DNA from: Penaeus vannamei
Taxonomy: Eukaryota; Arthropoda; Malacostraca; Decapoda; Penaeidae
Assembly: GCF_042767895.1 (NCBI RefSeq)
Contig: NC_091578.1
Location: 25,107,831 to 25,117,830 of the forward strand
Direction of reading: 5' to 3'
DNA: 10,000 bases
Shown: in pieces, positions 1 through 7,219 of the stretch
Layout of the letters: each line of letters begins with the position of its first letter
Position numbering within the stretch: position 1 is the first letter of the stretch
The notes under the pieces: generated by a model
What the model was told of the DNA's origin: nothing
The model's input: the letters and a program-made list of their open reading frames with translations, nothing else
The model's database searches: none
Position numbers and translations under genes: made by a program

Positions 1-6
1 TTTCTT

Positions 7-96
<90 letters not shown>
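1..96. repeat. (TC)n dinucleotide microsatellite with TTTC leader
   Basis: About 85 bases of uninterrupted TC follow a short TTTC-type leader. The tract is cut by the window edge, so its true length is unknown. A perfect tract of about 42 units is expected to be length-polymorphic. The complementary strand is a pure GA homopurine run, the same class as the large domain at 6241-7000, while the CT tract at 8620-8726 has the same orientation as this one. Confidence 0.98.
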
Positions 97-99
<3 letters not shown>

Positions 100-234
100 G
101 TTTTTTCTTTTTATTGTGGTTTCTTGGGTGATGTTTTTATGGTGGTGTTTCTTTCATCGTGCTTTGATCTGCTTTGTTTGTGTGTGGTTAATGTTCGTAT
201 TGTGAATCTTGTTATTGTTTGTTTTTCCCCTCTT

Positions 235-335
235 AGACACATACATAAAGGCATACAAGCGCATACACATATAAGTGCGCATACACATGTAAGTATGCAT
301 ACACACACATACAAATGCATATATATACACATCAA
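235..335. repeat. Degenerate CA/TA (CATA-type) low-complexity tract
   Basis: The segment is made of alternating purine-pyrimidine words such as ACATA, GCATAC and ATACAC, with a few interruptions. It gives cysteine- and histidine-rich open frames on both strands that have no coding signature beyond the repeat. It is probably an old, eroded CA/CATA microsatellite. Confidence 0.8.
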
Positions 336-720
336 GCTTTTCCGTCTCCCTAGCAGCCACTTAGGGTTTACATCTGACAACTTTCTCGCCTGTATTTCGT
401 ATCCTAAATAACCACATCAATTTTCTTACACAAGTCCCACAAAATATCAGTCATTTCACACAACGGATTCTTTGTCGCCTTTATGCATGGATTTAATTGT
501 CCAATTATCTGTCAAGGTCGGTGATTGTTAAAGAAAGCAGGTAAGATTTTTGCATGCACCGGTGAATTAATATTTATCAAAGGGAGATCGTTTATTTGAA
601 CCTTATCATTAGAGTAGGTGTTATGCTCTGACATAATTATGTTGTGTTCAATTAACTGATTATCTACCCAAGTTGATGGATCTCATACCCAGCTAAATAA
701 TTATTCTTAATCCGTATCAA
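336..720. other. AT-rich unique DNA, no gene seen
   Basis: No open frame of useful length, RNA gene, terminal repeat or transposon protein is visible. The sequence is AT-rich and complex, forming the left flank of the 21-bp array. Confidence 0.6.
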
Positions 721-1311
721 TAGTTTTGTGTTCTTATTAGTGATTTTAGTTCATGGTAAATGCATTCTGTCTCCCAGTCAATCGATTGTATGCCACAGTA
801 ATTAGTTTTTTGTGTCCTAATGGAAAGATTTAACAGCCTTGTAAAAAAATAAATAAAAAAATGTTCTAGTGAATCGATTTTGTGCAGTAGAAGATAGCCA
901 CTAAATTGGCCTTGTGACTTGTTCTGTGTTCTAGAAAAAATGATTTTGTGAACGAGTGAAAATATCATCTGGCCTGATCATTTACTTTTGTGCCGTGTGC
1001 TTTGTAAGCTGGTAAAAGGATTTTTGTGCCCGAAATAACAGATTTTGTGAAACAGCTGATAGTGTAGATTTTGTGTGCCAATAATAAAAAAGAACTGTTT
1101 ACTAAATTCATTTTGTGGTCCAGTACATATATTATAAATGCATTGCTTTTGATAGTTAATCTAATTAGTGAACTGGTAAATATATTCCGTGCTCCAATGG
1201 ATAGATTTTGTACCCTAGCGAATAGATTTTGTAGATTACTATAATTTTCTGTACTAAGAAGACTATGATTTGTCTTGGTAACGGGTTGCGTGAGCCCCAG
1301 TGCCCAATGAA

Positions 1312-1350
1312 TTAATCTTGCCCCAAGTGTATTCCTTGGGGCAAGATTAA
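1312..1350. repeat. Perfect 16-bp inverted repeat, 7-base loop
   Basis: The arm TTAATCTTGCCCCAAG (1312-1327) is followed, after TGTATTC, by its exact reverse complement (1335-1350). It lies in the 21-bp minisatellite and each arm is a repeat unit. Just beyond, AACAAAATCTG continues in the reverse orientation before the array resumes forward. It therefore marks a short inverted segment and could extrude as a hairpin or cruciform. Confidence 0.9.
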
Positions 1351-1681
1351 ACAAAATCTGCGCCGAAGTAAATTAATCATTTGTTCAAGTAACCCAATTT
1401 CGCGCCCAAATAAATCGATATCGCGCCCGAGTCAATTACATTGGGACCCAAGGTAATTAATTCCAGGCACCCCATGTTCATTAATCTTGGGTACCAGTGA
1501 ATATACTTTACGCCCGGCTAAATAGAATTTGCTCCCAAACACGTTAATTCTGCGCCAAAGTAAAGTGATTTTTCGAGTTAGTAAATTAATTCTCCGCCCT
1601 AATGAATCAATATTGTGCCCCAGACGTTGATTTTGTGACCCAATAAATAAATTGTATCCTTGTAACCAAAGTTTATGAAGT

Positions 1682-1760
1682 AGCAAAGATATACACTAAT
1701 TAATCAATAATTAATTAATAATTAATAATAATTAATTAATTAATAGCAAAGGGATACACT
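1682..1760. repeat. TTAA-rich tract between two direct copies
   Basis: The core (1697-1744) is built from TTAAT/AATTA words. It is flanked by AGCAAAGATATACACT (1682-1697) and AGCAAAGGGATACACT (1745-1760), a 16-base direct repeat with two mismatches. The copies are offset by 63 bases, exactly three units of the surrounding 21-bp array. The TTAA block therefore probably arose within the array rather than by insertion. Confidence 0.75.
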
Positions 1761-1830
1761 TCCTAGTAAACAGATTCTCAGACTAAGTAAAAAGATTTCC
1801 TGGTACAATAAATCGACACATGTCTCCTAT

Positions 1831-2219
1831 CATGATGAACTATGGAGAATACCAACCTACTAAATAATACAACCAAAAATGAAGTGATAATAATGATAAT
1901 ACTTTTTTCAGAACTGTGTAACGTTATATCAATATTCAACTATAAACAAACTTACAACTTCTTATATAAAAAAAAATCTAGGAATTCATCTGTTCAATCA
2001 AATACTTCTGCTCCCATCTTGCTGATCTAACTGAAATTTCTGTTGTTTTATTTCTTATTACAAGAGATTCTATAGTCGTAGCCATTTGCACGGATTATGC
2101 ATGTATCTCCCAAACTTTCCGAGCATGAGCTTCGTTTTCTTTTCGTATTCGTTTTCTATATACTGGGGTAACTATTGTATAATATTAGTTCTTTCAAATT
2201 TACGTTTCTCGAGGTTTAA
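1831..2219. other. AT-rich unique DNA, no gene seen
   Basis: A 62-codon open frame at 1842-2030 (+) is AT-driven, rich in N, I and K, and has no recognisable domain or supporting signal. No RNA gene or mobile element hallmark is visible. Confidence 0.55.
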
Positions 2220-2764
2220 TTATTATTAGGACTGTGATGATGGTGGTGATAATGATACTGCCAACAGGCTAATGACAATTGATAGGAATAATGTGACGTA
2301 GAGTGACGTAGTTACTAATGATACTGTAATATCAATGTTGATAATGATAATTGTAATAATAATTGTACTAGTAGCTTTAATAACTTTAGTCATAACAACA
2401 ATAATAACATTAATCAGAAAAAATATTAACAATAAAGGTAATAAACATAGTAATAATAATAACAATAACGATATTAATAACAACTATAATATACATTAAC
2501 AACAATAATAATGATAATTATGATCATAACAATAACAGTGACAATATCAATAATAATGATAATAATAATAATAATAATAATAAATATCAATATTAGTAAT
2601 AATAATACAGATGATAAAATAATATTAATAATAAAAATAATACACAATAAATTATAAACATAAAACAATCACACTAATAACAAGGATGATAAAAAAAAAT
2701 TATAATAATAATGACAGCAACAGCAATAATAATAATGATGATAATGATTATAGTATGATAAAAA

Positions 2765-2809
<45 letters not shown>

Positions 2810-3006
2810 TAATAATAACAATAATAATAATGATACTACTAATAATAAAATGATTAATAGCAGTGATGATGATTAGGATTATCAGTATCATCATCATAAT
2901 CATAATGATCATCATCATCAATATTATCATTATAATGATTATTATTATTACTATTATTATTATTATCCTTGTTATTATTTTCTTTTTAATCTTTATTATA
3001 ATAATA

Positions 3007-3050
<44 letters not shown>

Positions 3051-3293
3051 TCATGATGACAATAATAAAAAGTAATAATAGTAATGATAATGATAATATG
3101 ATAATAATGATAATAATAATTTTATGATGATAATAACAATAATGAAAATGAAAATATAACAATGATCATAATTATAATCATAATCATGGTCATAATAATA
3201 GTATTATCAATAATGATGACAATAATAATAATAGTAATAATGATAATAATAATAAAAATAATAATGATAATAATAATAATAACAGCAACAATA

Positions 3294-3364
<71 letters not shown>

Positions 3365-3415
3365 AATAATAACAATGATAATAATAATAATAATGACAAC
3401 AATATCAAACAGACC
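2220..3415. repeat. Compound AAT/ATT trinucleotide domain (1.2 kb)
   Basis: The domain is mostly AAT with interspersed GAT, AAC and ATC variants. Pure runs occur at about 2768-2807, 3008-3049 and 3299-3360; the last has about 20 uninterrupted units. Around 2880-2990 the pattern flips to ATC/ATT, so the strand composition inverts before returning to AAT. The predicted poly-I, poly-N and poly-L frames on both strands are products of the repeat and should not be called genes. The domain is likely length-variable and prone to assembly or alignment error. Confidence 0.97.
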
Positions 3416-3479
3416 AACACCACCAAGAAAACAATAATAAAGACAACAACTCCACCAACCCCATTATAAACAGTAACAA

Positions 3480-3550
3480 ACACTACCAAAACAGACCCCC
3501 CACCTCCCCCCTTCCCTCCAACCCAAGAAACCGCCCCCCCAAAACCCCCC
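3480..3550. repeat. C-rich tract with C6-C7 runs
   Basis: C runs lie at 3496-3501, 3506-3511, 3514-3516, 3522-3524, 3534-3540 and 3545-3550. The minus strand thus has six G runs of three or more within 55 bases, which satisfies the usual G-quadruplex pattern. The tract lies between the A/C-rich end of the AAT domain and more complex DNA. Confidence 0.8.
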
Positions 3551-3583
3551 TTTTATATAACGGGCTCCTTGTATGCGTTGCAG

Positions 3584-3658
3584 GTCCAGCATATCGTGGA
3601 ACACACCGATGGGGAGAAGAGACTGACGGGGAAGACCCATGATTACGTCAGCATTTAA
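3584..3658 (+). other. Exon-like open frame after a possible splice acceptor
   Basis: The bases before 3584 end in TGCGTTGCAG, after a partly pyrimidine-rich stretch, which is compatible with a 3' splice site. Reading from 3584 gives 24 sense codons and a TAA at 3656-3658, with mixed, polar, protein-like composition (for example EHTDGEKRLTGKTHDY). The local DNA (3560-3710) is less AT-rich and more complex than its neighbours. A CRE-like TTACGTCA sits at 3643-3650. There is no donor, no upstream exon and no family match that I recognise, so this may be chance or a fragment of a degraded element. Confidence 0.15.
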
Positions 3659-3719
3659 GCTTCCGAGGGGGCAGAGAGACTGGCCTGAGGAGGAGCTCTG
3701 AACAACACTTGATTGAGTG

Positions 3720-3900
3720 AGAGGGACGAGGAGAAGAGAAGATGGAAGAGAGAAGACTGGAGAGAGAGAGAAAAGAGAAGAGAGAAGACTGAAGAGAGAG
3801 AAGAGAGAAAAGACTGAAGAGAGAGAAGAGAGAAAAGAGAAGACTGAGGAGCGAGAAGAGAGAGCGTTTAGGCAGAAAGAAGAGAGCAATTTGGAGAAAA
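3720..3900. repeat. GA-rich imperfect minisatellite (AGACTG marker)
   Basis: A purine tract of GAGA/GAAGAG words is punctuated by AGACTG at 3754, 3786, 3811 and 3841 (spacings 32, 25 and 30). The + frame over 3717-3953 is a Lys/Glu/Arg-rich, coiled-coil-like string. It begins at GTG directly after an in-frame TGA and has no early ATG, so I treat it as repeat-derived. Confidence 0.75.
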
Positions 3901-3954
3901 AATATAAGAGAATGAAGGAATGGATGGAATTAGACGAGAAGAACAGGGTATGAT

Positions 3955-4600
3955 AAATAAGGGAAAACACCCTATGGGTTCGTGATGTAGTTGGTTCAGT
4001 GGTTGTTAAATAAAGAGTCATAATTAAGTCCTCCCCTTCCCGTTTTCTCTATTTTTTTGCGTGGCAGTGTGTACGCACCTCATAAAGGCAAGGGGAGACT
4101 TCGCTATGTAGTTAGCCATCATATGAATCGAAGCAGGGATTAACTTCTAGTTCCTTAGCTAGTTCTTAGTCGTTTAAGTAGGAGCTTCAAGACCGTGGGT
4201 CCTCTTTGGAGCTCTCGAGGAAGACCTCCGGGCCGGTAGAGCTTGAGGACCAAGGAGAAGGTCCCAAGCTCTGACCTCCCTCTCAAGGGCAAGCTCGCCA
4301 GCTCTCCCTCAAGCAAGTGCTGTTCAAGGATCTCGTCGGTGAACGTCTCTGAAGACTCCAGGAAGGCGAGACAAGTCTTATTAGATTAATAATCAATTAA
4401 ACAAGGTGTGAGCCGGTTTAGTCACCTGGGAATTAGGAAACCGATTTTTTGCATTTATTTAGCCCTGTGTCTCTTGAGATTATATATGTGAGTCTGATTG
4501 TGCTGATGCTTTTAGGCATCCGTCTATATAATGCAGGTTACCAATCACATATCATTCTTAATAACGTATCTAATCTCTTTAAGGAAATCTCTTAGATCGG
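3955..4600. other. Unique DNA without an assignable gene
   Basis: The sequence is complex and has intermediate GC, with a GC-richer core at 4180-4390. The only short open frame of note is 4182-4274 (+), thirty sense codons after TAG. A tRNA A-box-like TTGGTTCAGTGG occurs at 3991-4002 without a matching B-box at tRNA spacing. No transposase or reverse transcriptase motif is visible. Confidence 0.5.
4180..4315. repeat. Cluster of AGCTC/GAGCT words with local inverted repeats
   Basis: GAGCT or AGCTC appears repeatedly, as GAGCTTCAAGACC near 4182, GGAGCTCTCGAGG near 4209, GAGCTTGAGGACC near 4239, AAGCTCTGACC near 4267 and further copies near 4292 and 4301. The first and third are imperfect direct copies about 57 bases apart. 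GGTCCTC...AGCTC (from about 4198) is an interrupted reverse complement of GAGCTTGAGGACC. This gives considerable secondary-structure potential. Origin unknown. Confidence 0.45.
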
Positions 4601-4603
4601 AAG

Positions 4604-5287
4604 ATGTCAGAAACTGATTTAGGACATAGTCTAGAGACCTATAACCAACGGACGATCCATATTTCGCTCTATAAGGCACTTCGATTCAGTGTTGGGTTTT
4701 TCTCCTTAGGTTCCAACCCCAAGCCCATGCCAGCTATGAGCCCAGGATTCACGTACTTATCGGCCCCGCCAAGTCGTGTAGGAGCGGGACCCTCCGTCGC
4801 GACAATGAGAGACCCTCCCTTCCCTCCCTTCTTCTTCCCTCCTTCCCCCTTCCTCCTCACTACGTCCTCCCTCCTTCGTTTCCTCCCTTCCTGTATTCAC
4901 CCCAGCCCTCTATTTTTGTTTTCTTCCTCCATTCCTATTTTCCTTCCCTCCTCCATCCCGGTCCTCTCTCTCTATCTCCTTCCTATCCTTTCCCTCCTCT
5001 CCATCCTTCTCTTCCTGTTTTATCTCCGTTTCCCTCCTCCTATCCCTCCACCTCCTCCCCCTCCTCCTAGCTACTTCAGAGGAACCATGGGACTGGGTGT
5101 TGGCTCCTGCAAGAGTTATCTATTTGTGTGGCAAACTATAATTATTATTATTATTATATTCGGTGTCGAGGATAGGAACTTACTCATAAGTATTACAGCA
5201 GGCATGGTGTTTCGTGTGACGTTTGTGTATGGTACCTTTCATCAAGGAAAGTGGTCGCCTCGTACCACGAAAATCCTATTAAAGTAA
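4604..5287 (+). CDS. Doubtful ATG-initiated 227-codon open frame
   Basis: This is the longest ATG frame that includes non-repetitive sequence. The start has A at -3, and an in-frame TAA lies just upstream. Residues 1-70 are mixed and polar. Residues about 70-160 come from the CT-rich tract and are almost all P, F, L and S. Residues about 178-186 are an isoleucine run from an ATT microsatellite. The remainder is mixed again. CT-only DNA cannot contain a stop codon, so much of the length is free. I recognise no domain, signal peptide or family. A spurious open frame is the more likely explanation. Confidence 0.12.
   Translation: MSETDLGHSLETYNQRTIHISLYKALRFSVGFFSLGSNPKPMPAMSPGFTYLSAPPSRVGAGPSVATMRDPPFPPFFFPPSPFLLTTSSLLRFLPSCIHPSPLFLFSSSIPIFLPSSIPVLSLYLLPILSLLSILLFLFYLRFPPPIPPPPPPPPSYFRGTMGLGVGSCKSYLFVWQTIIIIIIIFGVEDRNLLISITAGMVFRVTFVYGTFHQGKWSPRTTKILLK
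4808..5071. repeat. Pyrimidine-rich (CCT/CTTCC) low-complexity tract
   Basis: The + strand is dominated by CCCTCC, CTTCC and TCCTCC words and ends in CCTCC-type repeats at about 5032-5070. The opposite strand is purine-rich with several GGAGG elements. It is probably a degenerate microsatellite, and it explains the long open frames on the + strand here. Confidence 0.85.
5141..5158. repeat. Short (ATT)n microsatellite
   Basis: About six uninterrupted ATT units sit in otherwise complex DNA. Confidence 0.85.
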
Positions 5288-5290
5288 ACA

Positions 5291-5300
5291 TATATAAAAG
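5291..5300 (+). promoter_or_regulatory. TATA-like box
   Basis: TATATAAAAG is a strong match to the eukaryotic TATA consensus and stands out because the 200 bases downstream are GC-richer and complex. A start would be expected near 5320-5330. With the AATAAA at 5469 it could form the promoter and polyadenylation pair of an LTR-type element, but no terminal TG...CA pair, target duplication or primer site was found. Confidence 0.25.
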
Positions 5301-5468
5301 ATAATAATGATAACCTTTCACCACTTCTTGTTGTGTATTGACCTGAGCTCTTGGTACTCCCGTGCCCGAGTTTCACGTAACCGCACTGAAACAGCGGCCT
5401 CCCTGTGGTCCTGTTTCACTCTGGTTGGAATAGTAGGGTTCATTCAAGTACAGGCAGATAGTGCACTG

Positions 5469-5474
5469 AATAAA
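5469..5474 (+). terminator. AATAAA polyadenylation-like hexamer
   Basis: The canonical AATAAA follows complex sequence beginning at the TATA-like box, and a T-rich stretch (CTCTTTTTATTCC) lies about 30-45 bases downstream, as at real polyadenylation sites. AATAAA is frequent by chance in AT-rich DNA, so the support is weak. Confidence 0.2.
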
Positions 5475-5489
5475 TGTAAATTGAATTAG

Positions 5490-6240
5490 CTGCTGTGTTT
5501 CTCTTTTTATTCCCCCCCTTTTTTCCCTGGAATATCTACCGAGGTTTGGTCTGAAATCCAATCACATGAAGAGAATTGATTAATCAAAAATGTGAAAAGA
5601 TAGTTATATGGTTTTACAGATTTTTTTTTACAATAAATGTAAATAAATGTAAATCAAATAATACGTGTGACAAAAGATATTCCTAGTATAAAAAAATTCA
5701 AAATCACTTATATTAGAAATTGTTGAAATCTAGACAAAAGGGACTAAATAGAAAAAAAGAAAAAAAATAAAAGAAAAGCGAAAACCATGTTTACAATTAT
5801 GGAAACCTCACCAAAAGTTACCTTACTAACTTTTTAAAAATATATATGATGAAAGCGAATCCATTAAAAACAGAAAACTGACTGGAAAAAAATCCTAAAC
5901 AATAACAGAAATCTCAACAAATGGAAGTTTTATATTTGGAAAAAATATATATATATATTTATTCCCAGCTGTACAAATTCAAGCGAAAACATTTTACCTC
6001 GAACAAAATATATTTTCAATTCAGTCAACACACAATAGAATTGAATACATCGTAAATGTATTATACTTCTCACAAACTAATAAACAACACAGCCAAAATG
6101 ATTCAGTTTTGGTCATGTAACTGAACGACAGATTTTCAATGCTTACTTTTTTCTTTTTTTTTATTGCCATCAATAATACAGTAACAGATTTTCAAAGAAA
6201 AATCTTGATTGCATGGATAAATTGATGTTCATAAACAGAG
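5490..6240. other. AT-rich DNA, no gene seen
   Basis: No frame of useful length, RNA gene or transposon signature is visible. A short AT microsatellite lies at 5945-5959, and A-rich or T-rich runs are common (5750-5780, 6148-6162). A direct doublet TGTAAATAAATGTAAATC appears near 5637-5654. Confidence 0.6.
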
Positions 6241-6276
6241 AGAAACGATGGAAGGACAAAGACAGAGGGTAGGGAA

Positions 6277-6351
6277 AGGGAGAGGGAGAGGGAGAGGGAG
6301 AGGGAGAGGGAGAGGGAGAGGGAGAGGGAGAGGGAGAGGGAGAGGGAGAGG
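6277..6351 (+). repeat. (AGGGAG)n hexanucleotide microsatellite
   Basis: Twelve or so near-perfect units place a GGG run every six bases. This makes it both a microsatellite and a potential G-quadruplex region on the + strand. It reads as a Gly-Arg repeat in one frame and Ser-Pro on the opposite strand. Confidence 0.95.
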
Positions 6352-6371
6352 GGGAGAGAGAGAGGGAGAGA

Positions 6372-6429
<58 letters not shown>

Positions 6430-6558
6430 GAGAGAGAGAGAGGAGAGGGAGAGGGAAAGAGAGAGATGGAGAAGGGAGAGGGAAAGAGAGAGATGAAGGA
6501 AGAGGGAGAGGAGAGGGAAAGAGAGAGAGAGAGAGGGAAGAGAAGAGAGAGAGAGAGA

Positions 6559-6656
6559 GGAACGAGAGAGAGAGAGAGAGGAACGAGAGAGAGAGAGAGA
6601 GAGAGGAACGAGAGAGAGAGAGAGAGAGAGGAACGAGAGAGAGAGAGAGAGAGAGG

Positions 6657-6665
<9 letters not shown>
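6559..6665 (+). repeat. GGAACG-marked 21/25-bp minisatellite inside GA tract
   Basis: GGAACG occurs at 6559, 6580, 6605, 6630 and 6655, giving spacings of 21, 25, 25 and 25; the space between is pure GA. Three equal spacings indicate recent unit duplication rather than independent point mutations. Confidence 0.9.
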
Positions 6666-6715
<50 letters not shown>

Positions 6716-6722
<7 letters not shown>

Positions 6723-6747
6723 AGGGAGGGAGGAGGGAGGGAGAGGG
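6716..6747 (+). repeat. GGG-run cluster, G-quadruplex-forming pattern
   Basis: GGG runs lie at 6716, 6720, 6724, 6728, 6735, 6739 and 6745, with loops of one to four bases. Four runs with one-base loops is the pattern expected to give a very stable quadruplex. It sits at the junction of a pure GA run and GGAGAAG repeats. Confidence 0.85.
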
Positions 6748-6834
6748 AGGAAGAGGAGAGGGAGAGGAAGAAGGAGAGGGAGAAGGAGAAGGAGGAGAGG
6801 GAGAAAGAAGAAAGAGAAGAAAGAAGAAGAAGAG

Positions 6835-6908
<74 letters not shown>

Positions 6909-7219
6909 GAGAGAGCGAAAACACACAGACCGTGACAGAGACAGAACAGACAGACAGAGAAAAAAGGCAGAGAAAGTAAAACAGAAGAAGAGAGAAAAGT
7001 GGCGATGTGATTAAAGAAAACGGAGGAAGAAAAGAAAACGTAGCCACAATTTAGGGTAAAAAGTAAACATGTTGAACAGACATGCGAGCACAAGAATCGT
7101 ATTTTAGACAAAGAAAGTGAAAATAAAGAAATAAAGAATCCCATTTAAGATGAAAAAGAAAGTGAACAAAATAAAGAAAACGAGCCAAGAAGCGGTCAAT
7201 GAAAGAGTCCGTTTGACGT

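Larger units (their letters stand above)
721..1830. repeat. Diverged 21-bp minisatellite array
   Basis: A core resembling GATTTTGTGCCC followed by AGTAAAT recurs throughout. I located the GTG/GCG-CCC core at about 728, 748, 769 and 788; 1026 and 1047; 1073 and 1115; 1189, 1210, 1231, 1251, 1272 and 1292; then 1402, 1423, 1444, 1467, 1490, 1510, 1531, 1552, 1573, 1594, 1615, 1635 and 1654. Spacings are mostly 20-21 or 42 bases. Because 21 is a multiple of three, long stretches of the minus strand stay open and read as a seven-residue repeat of the form I-N-x-L-G-x-K/R (for example over 1432-1686). Units in 1290-1660 keep CpG (GCGCCC), whereas those at 721-1290 mostly carry TGTG. This fits CpG decay or different ages of the copies. 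I infer a non-coding satellite-like array, but a repeat-protein fossil is not excluded. Confidence 0.8.
6241..7000. repeat. Homopurine (GA-rich) compound repeat domain
   Basis: About 750 bases of nearly pure A/G on the + strand. In order it holds an (AGGGAG)n hexamer block, GA runs, AGGGAAAGAG-type units, a GAACG-marked minisatellite, a pure GA run (6661-6716), a GGG-run cluster, GGAGAAGAAG words and a further GA run (about 6839-6898), before fading near 6920-7015. Frames of 180-320 codons in S/L (minus) and R/E/G (plus) exist only because these words lack stops; none is a credible protein. Long homopurine mirror repeats of this kind can form triplex (H-DNA) structures. Confidence 0.97.

Noticed and set aside
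721..1830. CRISPR array interpretation of the 21-bp period
   Set aside because: There are no unique spacers: the whole 21 bases is repeat, units are diverged, and the context is eukaryotic.
1842..2030. 62-codon plus-strand frame
   Set aside because: AT-driven composition, no domain, within chance length for this DNA.
2226..3489. Poly-Ile, poly-Asn and poly-Leu frames on both strands
   Set aside because: Direct translation of the AAT/ATT repeat domain.
3717..3953. Lys/Glu/Arg-rich 78-codon coiled-coil-like frame
   Set aside because: Starts at GTG after an in-frame TGA, has no early ATG, and derives from the GA minisatellite. An internal exon is possible but unsupported.
3980..4140. tRNA or tRNA-derived SINE head, from the A-box-like TTGGTTCAGTGG at 3991-4002
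   Set aside because: No B-box at 30-60 bases and no cloverleaf pairing; the nearest GAATCGAAG word is about 135 bases away.
5090..5560. Confident call of a solo LTR
   Set aside because: The TATA-like and AATAAA signals exist, but I could not find TG...CA termini with a target-site duplication, a primer-binding site or a polypurine tract.
6170..7144. Minus-strand frames of 244-324 codons (Ser/Leu repeats) and the matching plus-strand Arg/Glu frames
   Set aside because: They follow only from GA/CT repeats lacking stop codons and persist in several frames at once. No non-repeat domain is present.
7111..7170. Direct repeat AAGAAAGTGA at 7111 and 7156
   Set aside because: A ten-base match in A/G-rich DNA is expected by chance.
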